The translations under genes were made by a program, and so were the position numbers. 5,073 bases of DNA, taken from Deltaproteobacteria bacterium RBG_13_61_14. Lineage in GTDB: Bacteria > RBG-13-61-14. Shown piece by piece: positions 1 to 3,941 of the stretch (positions are counted from its first letter, which is position 1; every line of letters starts with the position of its first letter). The stretch is taken from assembly GCA_001797815.1 (NCBI GenBank), contig MGQK01000044.1:1640-6712 (forward strand). The letters run 5' to 3'. Under the pieces are notes generated by a model, which saw nothing but the letters and a program-made list of their open reading frames with translations, ran no database searches and was not told the origin of the DNA.

Positions 1-433
1 CGACCTCTGGAAATGGGACGGGACCAACTGGACCTGGGTGAGCGGGAGTGATGCGGCCAGTCAATACGGCGTTTACGGGACCAAGGGGACGCCGGACCCG
101 GCCAATTTCCCGGGAGGCAGATTGGGGGCTGTCTCCTGGACCGATGCCTCGGGCAATTTCTGGCTCTTCGGCGGGGAAGGTTATTCCGCGAGCGGGGCAG
201 GTTATCTCAACGACCTCTGGAAATGGGACGGGACCAACTGGACCTGGGTGAGCGGGAGTAATGCGGCCAGTCAATACGGCGTTTACGGGACCAAGGGGAC
301 GCCGGACCCGGCCAATGTCCCGGGAAGTAGATCTTACGCTGCCTCCTGGACCGATGCTTCGGGCAATTTCTGGCTCTTCGGCGGGGATGGTTTTGCCGCG
401 AGCGGGGGAAATGGTTCTCTCAACGACCTCTGG
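1..433 (+). repeat. Tandem coding repeat, period 210/213 bases
   Basis: The string CGACCTCTGG begins units at 1, 211 and 424, giving units of 210 and 213 bases and a truncated third. The first 49 bases of units 1 and 2 are identical; the first difference is G50 versus A260. Most variation lies in the segments at 106-135/316-345 and 179-210/388-423, which encode the loops after the Pro-Asp-Pro-Ala-Asn and Phe-Gly-Gly segments. The length change is a whole codon, so the reading frame is kept. Confidence 0.9.
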
Positions 434-445
434 CGGTTTTACTGA
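1..445 (+). CDS. Kelch-repeat beta-propeller protein, C-terminal part (5' end outside window)
   Basis: The frame is open from base 2 to the TGA at 443-445; the start lies upstream of the window. The visible ~147 residues are two full Kelch-like units of 70 and 71 residues plus the first residues of a third, ending in DLWRFY. Each unit shows the Kelch hallmarks: a Gly-Gly/Gly-Ser-Arg turn, then SWTDASGNFWLFGG, then a glycine/serine loop and NDLWKWDGTNWTW. Such repeats form blades of a beta-propeller. Bacterial proteins of this kind are usually exported or surface-attached and bind sugars or proteins, but no signal peptide or enzyme domain is visible here. A GTG at 38 lies inside a repeat and is not a credible start. 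The two units are almost identical in DNA, pointing to recent duplication or gene conversion. The fold is confident; ligand and role are unknown. The stop right after the last blade strand fits a propeller closing at the C-terminus. Confidence 0.85.
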   Translation, partial: DLWKWDGTNWTWVSGSDAASQYGVYGTKGTPDPANFPGGRLGAVSWTDASGNFWLFGGEGYSASGAGYLNDLWKWDGTNWTWVSGSNAASQYGVYGTKGTPDPANVPGSRSYAASWTDASGNFWLFGGDGFAASGGNGSLNDLWRFY

Positions 446-505
446 AGCGCACGGCGCCTGGCCCGATTTTCCAAACCCTTCCTGACCTGTCTTCAGTGAG
501 ATTGT

Positions 506-517
506 GATTGGGGTCAG
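506..517 (+). repeat. GATYGGGGTCAG motif, left copy
   Basis: GATTGGGGTCAG reads on the + strand here. The same motif recurs in the same orientation at 1511-1522 (C for the variable T) and 1532-1543 (T). From memory, strings of the type GGGGTCAGAGCTTTAA are dispersed in many proteobacterial genomes near REP-associated tyrosine transposases, but no transposase is present in this window. The three copies bracket the AT-rich gene. Confidence 0.6.
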
Positions 518-623
518 TGCTTCAATTTTCAATTAAGGCGAGGCTGGCGAAAAATGGGGCAAAGGAAAATTAACAGAGCAAATAGTCATGCGCCTGAAAT
601 GAGAATGAAGTCGGCAAATAAAC

Positions 624-671
624 GGACACCAGGCTAATTTCAAGAGATCTGCGGAAATAAGTATGGTGTCC
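624..671. repeat. Imperfect inverted repeat, 17-base arms, 14 matches
   Basis: The left arm, 624-640, is GGACACCAGGCTAATTT. The right arm, 655-671, is AAATAAGTATGGTGTCC. The reverse complement of the left arm matches the right arm at 14 of 17 positions, with a 14-base loop at 641-654. The outer 8 bases (GGACACCA/TGGTGTCC) match perfectly. The structure ends 20 bases before the Shine-Dalgarno of the AT-rich gene and has no T-run, so it is not an intrinsic terminator. It could be a REP-like palindrome, an insertion scar, or a leader/operator structure. Confidence 0.6.
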
Positions 672-691
672 CCCGAATTCCGGCAGACCAT

Positions 692-698
692 AGGAGGT
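692..698 (+). promoter_or_regulatory. Strong Shine-Dalgarno for the gene at 703
   Basis: AGGAGGT is nearly a perfect anti-16S match and lies 4 bases before the ATG at 703. This fixes that start and argues that the orphan AT-rich gene is genuinely translated. Confidence 0.85.
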
Positions 699-702
699 CA
701 AC

Positions 703-1446
703 ATGGAGCTTAAGCCCCACGAAATTGAAGCCAAGCAAATCGAAATCGAGGAGCGCAAAGTTGCCCTACAGCACAAGCAGATAAAGCTTGATCTAATAAA
801 GTGGGTAATTGGTGGTGTTGTAGTAATAGTTGGCTTTTTATTAATCCGCCCAAGAGAGCAGAACCGACTTGACCAGGCCTTCCAATTAGAGGTCAGCAAA
901 GCCTACATTGCTGCCGTGCAAAGCGGAGACCTCGATTTGTGGCAAAGAAGTCTTAACCAAATTGAGGCATTCAACGATGATAAGAGAAGTAAGCTTGGAA
1001 TTTTTATTGAGAGTGAGAAAGGGAGATTACAACAAGCCAGGAAAGAACACGATATGATAATTAATCTACAGGAAGAAATAACTAAAATTACCGCTGAGAA
1101 GGGTAAGCTGGATGCCGAGTTTATTAAGGTAAAAAACGATTTAGGAAATTATAATTTCGATAGAAATGAAGCAAATAATAAAATGCATGAATTGCAAAAT
1201 AATATAACTGAGAAAGAGATTCAATTATTTCAAATATCTAATCAATTAAAGGAGACCCAAAAGAGGCTAGGCAGCGGTGATTCGTGTAAAACAATGGTTC
1301 CTTCGGATCTATTTGCGTTATGCGTTAGCGAGGATGAAAGGTGCACCCAATGCCAGCTTATCAAAAAGTATCCATCTGGAAACATATATTTTATCAATTG
1401 TTTCGATCAAAAAATAATTATTGATTGGTCAGGTGCAAAAAAATGA
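703..1446 (+). CDS. Orphan membrane-anchored coiled-coil protein with Cys-rich tail (247 aa)
   Basis: I do not recognise a named family. Residues 1-30 are a charged Glu/Lys/Gln-rich helix. Residues ~31-48 (LIKWVIGGVVVIVGFLLI) are a single membrane segment, followed by RPREQNR. Residues ~55-105 form a helical region with a YIAAVQSGDLDLWQRSLNQIE stretch that looks like a small helical-repeat piece. Residues ~105-190 are strongly coiled-coil-like, rich in Glu, Lys, Gln and Asn. The last ~55 residues carry five cysteines (C195, C207, C214, C217, C233), including a CTQC pair, which could bind zinc or form disulfides. There is no cleavable signal peptide. Topology is ambiguous because positive charges flank both sides of the helix. 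The start is supported by AGGAGGT. The gene is far more AT-rich than its neighbours (13 of 60 bases G/C in 1141-1200), a sign of transfer. Its TGA overlaps the next start by ATGA. A structural, sensor or defence-accessory membrane role is possible but unproven. Confidence 0.85.
   Translation: MELKPHEIEAKQIEIEERKVALQHKQIKLDLIKWVIGGVVVIVGFLLIRPREQNRLDQAFQLEVSKAYIAAVQSGDLDLWQRSLNQIEAFNDDKRSKLGIFIESEKGRLQQARKEHDMIINLQEEITKITAEKGKLDAEFIKVKNDLGNYNFDRNEANNKMHELQNNITEKEIQLFQISNQLKETQKRLGSGDSCKTMVPSDLFALCVSEDERCTQCQLIKKYPSGNIYFINCFDQKIIIDWSGAKK
1431..1435 (+). promoter_or_regulatory. Shine-Dalgarno for the truncated frame at 1443
   Basis: AGGTG lies 7 bases before the ATG at 1443, inside the last codons of the upstream gene. 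Together with the ATGA stop/start overlap it supports a genuine, coupled second gene here. Confidence 0.55.
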
Positions 1447-1562
1447 TCCGGATATTGTCTCCACCGCGGCTCCTGCTTCTCGTTCTTATTGCTGGTCTCA
1501 GCGCCAATAGGATCGGGGTCAGAGCTTTAAGGATTGGGGTCAGATCTAAACATAAAACATAA
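1443..1562 (+). pseudogene. Truncated exported-protein gene: signal-peptide-like N-terminus fused to repeat sequence
   Basis: The ATG at 1443 overlaps the TGA of the upstream gene (ATGA) and has AGGTG 7 bases upstream. The 39-residue product starts MIRILSPPRLLLLVLIAGLS: a basic residue, then a leucine-rich hydrophobic core, then small residues (AGLSA), as in a Sec signal peptide. There is no lipobox cysteine. After residue 22 (Asn) the frame enters the 21-base tandem repeat and reads RIGVRAL then RIGVRSK, ending at TAA 1560-1562. The natural reading is a secreted partner of the 247-aa protein whose mature domain was lost when the repeat-bearing DNA replaced it, leaving only the export signal. 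Alternatives are a genuine very small exported peptide, or a chance frame. The start signals and the signal-peptide pattern are seen directly; the loss of a mature domain is inference. Confidence 0.5.
1510..1551 (+). repeat. 21-base tandem repeat, two units carrying GATYGGGGTCAG
   Basis: Units 1510-1530 and 1531-1551 align without gaps. Both start GGATYGGGGTCAGA, then diverge in the last 7 bases (GCTTTAA versus TCTAAAC). The period is a multiple of 3, so the truncated upstream frame stays open and encodes RIGVR twice. The core is the same motif as the left copy at 506-517. Confidence 0.8.
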
Positions 1563-1566
1563 CAAG

Positions 1567-1594
1567 CAGTGGACAGTGCACGGTGCACAGAGGA
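1567..1594 (+). repeat. Heptad array, consensus CAGTGCA
   Basis: Consecutive 7-mers read CAGTGGA, CAGTGCA and CGGTGCA, followed by a degraded CAGAGGA. The first three differ by one or two bases. Confidence 0.65.
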
Positions 1595-1619
1595 GAGGTT
1601 TAGAATTTCGCGGGGAGAC

Positions 1620-1646
1620 CCCACCCTCGCCGGAGCGAGGGATGGG
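1620..1646. repeat. GC-rich hairpin, 11 bp with one bulge
   Basis: CCCTCGC (1624-1630) pairs perfectly with GCGAGGG (1635-1641) across a CGGA tetraloop. CCCA (1620-1623) extends the stem with TGGG (1643-1646), leaving A1642 bulged. No T-run follows on either strand, so a REP-like palindrome is more likely than an intrinsic terminator, although it could still slow polymerase between the convergent genes. Confidence 0.7.
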
Positions 1647-1698
1647 CTACAAGGATGGTCAAAGGCTGACGAGGAAGAATGTCTGTCCGTTCCAAAGC

Positions 1699-1726
1699 GT
1701 GTCAGGTGTCAAGTGTCAGGTGTCAG
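1699..1726 (+). repeat. Heptad array, four units of GTGTCAG
   Basis: Four head-to-tail 7-mers GTGTCAG start at 1699, 1706, 1713 and 1720. The only change is a final A instead of G in the second. This is the cleanest array in the patchwork. Confidence 0.85.
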
Positions 1727-1747
1727 GGAGATGAAACTGGTTGGTGC

Positions 1748-1774
1748 CCTTCGTGTCCTTCGTGTCTTAGTGGT
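1748..1774 (+). repeat. Nonamer array, CCTTCGTGT
   Basis: Two identical 9-mers CCTTCGTGT at 1748-1756 and 1757-1765 are followed by a degraded CTTAGTGGT at 1766-1774. Confidence 0.7.
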
Positions 1775-1783
1775 GAATTTTTG

Positions 1784-1810
1784 AATCTGCGAAATCTGTG
1801 TAATCTGTGG
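1784..1810 (+). repeat. Nonamer array, AATCTGTGK
   Basis: Three 9-mers in a row: AATCTGCGA (1784), AATCTGTGT (1793) and AATCTGTGG (1802). All share AATCTG and differ only in the last three bases. Confidence 0.75.
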
Positions 1811-1825
1811 ATGATCTTGAAGAGT

Positions 1826-1860
1826 GTATGTCGTATATCGTATGTTGTATGTTGAGTTAG
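1826..1860 (+). repeat. Heptad array, GTATGTY
   Basis: Units GTATGTC, GTATATC, GTATGTT and GTATGTT start at 1826, 1833, 1840 and 1847, followed by a degraded GAGTTAG. Confidence 0.8.
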
Positions 1861-1878
1861 AGCCTCAAGTCTCTTCCC

Positions 1879-1936
1879 TGACTACCGACTACTGAAGTTG
1901 AGTTCCCGGTTCCAGTTTACAGTGCCTGGTTTACTG
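1879..1936 (+). repeat. Degraded heptad arrays (YGACTAC; GTTCCMG)
   Basis: TGACTAC and CGACTAC are adjacent at 1879-1892. GTTCCCG and GTTCCAG are adjacent at 1902-1915. The following 7-mers TTTACAG (1916), TGCCTGG (1923) and TTTACTG (1930) keep a loose period-7 alternation. The signal is weaker than in the other arrays. Confidence 0.5.
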
Positions 1937-1965
1937 ACCTTCGGTCTAGCCTTGGGCAAACCAGG
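1925..1965. repeat. Interrupted palindrome with nested small hairpin
   Basis: CCTGGTTT (1925-1932) is the exact reverse complement of AAACCAGG (1958-1965). Inside the 25-base loop, GACC (1936-1939) pairs with GGTC (1943-1946) around TTC. It lies 21 bases past the stop of the minus-strand operon, where a terminator would be expected, but no T-run follows in that direction. Confidence 0.55.
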
Positions 1966-1985
1966 AACCTCGAACCGTGAACCGA
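1965..1985 (+). repeat. Heptad array, GAACCNN, abutting the dehydratase stop
   Basis: GAACCTC, GAACCGT and GAACCGA start at 1965, 1972 and 1979. The array ends at the base next to the TAA (1986-1988, minus strand) of the dehydratase gene. Confidence 0.75.
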
Positions 1986-2960
1986 TTACTGACTTAACAT
2001 TTCCAGGAAGGCCTGGAGCCGGGTGAGGGTGCGGATGTCCACCGGGCCGGGCCGGTCGCCCTCAAGGGAGAGGACGGGCAGGCCCAGGGTCTTCCGGAAA
2101 ACAATGGCCTCCACCTGCCGGTGGCAAAAAGTCTGGGCATAGTGCACGACGCCTTGGACCCCCCGTTGCCGGCACTCGCTCCGGATGTCCAGCGCCCGGG
2201 ATTCAGTATCGTAAGGATAAGTGTAACGGGCATATTGGTCGGCCAACGCGCCGGAGTCATCCAGCATGGCGAACTGGCGCTGAGTCTCGTTGAACACCAC
2301 CGCGGCGTCCTGGCTCTCGATCACCTGGTAGAGATCGTCCCAGATCGGGGGCACGCCCACGTAGGCCAGGCGGAACCGCGCCTTCCGGGGCGGACGGGAT
2401 TCCGCCTGGGCCAGGAATTGGTCCAGGTCCTGCTCTAAGCGGTCCGGGTCGCGGTTGAAATCGCTGGCCGAGACCAGCCAGAGGTGGTTTTCCGCGCCAA
2501 AGACTTTTCCTTCCTGCCAGGTGAGCTCGTCCAGGCGGGCGAGCTTTTGCCGGAGGCGATGCAGCCGCTCGCGCATGCCGGCGATTGCCTTTGCGCTTGC
2601 CCCGTAATGCCGGCTGAGCTTCTCGATCTCGATGGTCAAGGCGCCCCGATCCCGGTCGGCCGGATAAGCGAAGGGCACGGTGCGGAACCCCTTGAGCCGC
2701 AGCACCTCCAGGAGCTTCTCGGTGGACGAGCAATCGCCCCGGGTCACCCCGATCACCTCGTCAATGCCCTCGCTTATCACCGCGGCGTAAATGCCCTTGA
2801 TCCAGGCGCAGAGGTTGGCCGGGAAGCCGTCCTGCTCGGCCCGGGCGATCAGCTCGTCCCGCTCCGGATGGGTGATGAAGAGGTTGTTGAGGTCCACCGG
2901 GGTGTGTCCGCCGGCCAGGATGACTTCCACCGGGACGGTGGTGGTAATGCCCACGCGCAT
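1986..2960 (-). CDS. 2-hydroxyacyl-CoA dehydratase family protein (HgdB/BcrC-like, short form, 324 aa)
   Basis: It belongs to the 2-hydroxyglutaryl-CoA dehydratase D-component family (COG1775-like). Members bind a [4Fe-4S] cluster through three cysteines and, once an ATP-driven activase donates an electron, eliminate water from 2-hydroxyacyl-CoA or reduce benzoyl-CoA. The N-terminus ITTTVPVEVILAGGHTPVDL and the C-terminal LPVLSLEGDRPGP with IRTLTRLQAFLEML are family signatures. Candidate cluster ligands are C51 (in NLCAWIKG), C77 (GDCSST) and C279 (QTFCHRQ); C263 is extra. A basic, Arg/Leu-rich helical region spans ~115-145. At 324 residues it is shorter than the ~370-430 typical of HgdA/HgdB. 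No second subunit or activase is visible. The ATG at 2960 overlaps the upstream stop (TGATG) and has AAAGGAG 10 bases before it. It is the last operon gene seen, ending in the repeat patchwork. The substrate is unknown; a non-catabolic redox or maturation role is possible. Confidence 0.85.
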   Translation of the reverse strand: MRVGITTTVPVEVILAGGHTPVDLNNLFITHPERDELIARAEQDGFPANLCAWIKGIYAAVISEGIDEVIGVTRGDCSSTEKLLEVLRLKGFRTVPFAYPADRDRGALTIEIEKLSRHYGASAKAIAGMRERLHRLRQKLARLDELTWQEGKVFGAENHLWLVSASDFNRDPDRLEQDLDQFLAQAESRPPRKARFRLAYVGVPPIWDDLYQVIESQDAAVVFNETQRQFAMLDDSGALADQYARYTYPYDTESRALDIRSECRQRGVQGVVHYAQTFCHRQVEAIVFRKTLGLPVLSLEGDRPGPVDIRTLTRLQAFLEMLSQ

Positions 2961-3901
2961 CAGATCGCGGCTCCTTTGTGGGCTTGGTGGACATCCCAGG
3001 CGATCTTGGCCAGGCCGATCAGGCCGATGATGAGCGCGTTCATGGTGTAGGCGGAGTTGAGGGTCAGGGTCAGGGCCACGAGCAAAGGCTCGTTGACGTA
3101 TTCGCGGAAGAATTCCAGCCAGACCACCTGGGTGGAGCCGTAACCGGCCACGCTGACCGGGAGGGCGCCCAGGGCGTTAGCCAGGGGCACCAGGCCGAAG
3201 TAGCGGCCGAAGGGGAAATCCACCTGGAAACAATAGCGCATGACCAGGTATTGGCGGACGAAAAAATTCAGGAAGAACACGGTCCGCACCAGGAGATAGA
3301 GGCCGTAATGCCAAAGCCGCGCCACGGTGAAGGGCGCAAAAGCCTTGACCTGACGCTGGAAGCCGAGCACCCCAAAATCGAACTTGCGGATCCAGAACAG
3401 GTAGAAATAGGCATAAAAGCCGATCCCCAACAACGTGCTGACGCTCAGGAAGCGCACCGCCGCGGCCGGGACTTCGCCCTGGGGCAGTTCGTCCAGGTAG
3501 AAGAGGCCGATGGCGATCAGGATCAGGAAGAAGAACATGTCCACCGCGGCCAGGAAGAGCATGGCGCCGCCCAGGTCAATGGCGGCAGTTCCCTTTTTGC
3601 GGTTGAGGTAAACCAGCACCCCGCCCAGGCCGAGCAGGGGATTGATCATGCCGAGAAGATAAGTGGCCGCGACCGGGCCCCAGAGCTCGCGGAAAGAGAT
3701 CGGCTTGATGAACCAGTCCAGGAGCAGCTTGAAGCTCAAGACGTTAAGCACGAAAATCAGCGCCTCGGGCGGGAACCAGAGCAGGGCAAAGGTTGACAAG
3801 GGGATTTGACGGAAGACTTGTCGGACTTGAACCAGGTCCACGTGCCGGCCGACCCAGTAGAGCAGCAGGGCCGAGCCGATCCAGGGCAGGACCAGGCGCA
3901 T
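2960..3901 (-). CDS. Flippase-like / LPG-synthase-TM (UPF0104) integral membrane protein
   Basis: From the ATG at 3901 the product is 313 residues with about seven or eight hydrophobic segments (near 3-19, 36-58, 76-98, 110-137, 150-172, 198-218, 234-252 and 271-302). It fits the UPF0104 / lysylphosphatidylglycerol-synthase transmembrane family, the membrane half of MprF-like proteins. The supporting features are an N-terminal helix followed by a VDLVQVRQVF linker, an NPLLGLGGVLVYL segment, and near the end LPVSVAGYGSTQVVW, resembling the family's conserved P-S-x-x-G-x-G signature. No synthase domain is attached, so lipid or lipid-linked glycan movement is the usual guess, not a proven activity. 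The frame is open to 3997, but that would overlap the GH57 gene by 56 bases. A GTG at 3937, 4 bases after that gene's stop, is a possible alternative. I chose ATG 3901 because the protein then begins at the usual first helix; neither start has a clear Shine-Dalgarno. Confidence 0.8.
   Translation of the reverse strand: MRLVLPWIGSALLLYWVGRHVDLVQVRQVFRQIPLSTFALLWFPPEALIFVLNVLSFKLLLDWFIKPISFRELWGPVAATYLLGMINPLLGLGGVLVYLNRKKGTAAIDLGGAMLFLAAVDMFFFLILIAIGLFYLDELPQGEVPAAAVRFLSVSTLLGIGFYAYFYLFWIRKFDFGVLGFQRQVKAFAPFTVARLWHYGLYLLVRTVFFLNFFVRQYLVMRYCFQVDFPFGRYFGLVPLANALGALPVSVAGYGSTQVVWLEFFREYVNEPLLVALTLTLNSAYTMNALIIGLIGLAKIAWDVHQAHKGAAI
2971..2977 (-). promoter_or_regulatory. Shine-Dalgarno of the dehydratase gene
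   Basis: AAAGGAG on the minus strand lies 10 bases before the ATG at 2960, within the last codons of the flippase-like gene. With the one-base TGATG overlap this implies coupled translation. Confidence 0.7.
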
Positions 3902-3941
3902 AACTTTGAGGATGCCGGCGGCAGGGGAGGGGGCCACGGTG

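Larger units (their letters stand above)
446..702. other. Noncoding spacer between the Kelch gene and the AT-rich gene
   Basis: No credible gene is seen on either strand. GC drops gradually from left to right. Contents are a GATTGGGGTCAG motif at 506-517, an imperfect inverted repeat at 624-671, and a strong Shine-Dalgarno sequence at 692-698. I see no convincing hairpin plus T-run terminator after the Kelch stop, and no confident -35/-10 pair, although a promoter for the gene at 703 should lie here. Confidence 0.6.
1563..1985. repeat. Gene-free patchwork of short period-7 and period-9 tandem repeats
   Basis: This stretch of over 400 bases lies between two convergent gene ends and has no credible gene. 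It contains separate small tandem arrays with different units: period 7 at 1567-1587, 1699-1726, 1826-1853, 1879-1892, 1902-1915 and 1965-1985; period 9 at 1748-1774 and 1784-1810. Two palindromes (1620-1646 and 1925-1965) lie among them. The units share no sequence, only their length. Heptanucleotide tandem repeats (STRR) are known in cyanobacteria, but those repeat one unit, whereas here the unit changes from block to block. Confidence 0.75.

Noticed and set aside
570-899. 109-codon open frame on the minus strand
   Set aside because: It overlaps the well-supported gene at 703 in antisense and crosses the inverted repeat and the spacer; the Ser/Thr/Cys-rich product shows no domain and it lacks a supporting start signal.
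703-1562. Possible Rz/Rz1-type spanin pair (membrane coiled coil plus overlapping small exported product)
   Set aside because: The second frame has no lipobox cysteine, the first is much longer than usual with a 30-residue N-terminal extension, and no lysis genes are nearby.
1534-1784. Two overlapping + strand open frames of 66 and 71 codons
   Set aside because: They consist of translated tandem repeats and the GC-rich hairpin, have no ribosome binding site and no protein-like pattern.
1563-1985. CRISPR array
   Set aside because: Units are only 7-9 bases, directly adjacent without spacers, and differ from block to block.
3059-3078. GGGTCAGGGTCAGGG string resembling the GGGGTCAG motif
   Set aside because: It lies inside the flippase-like gene and simply encodes alternating Leu and Thr of a membrane helix; it lacks the GATY flank.
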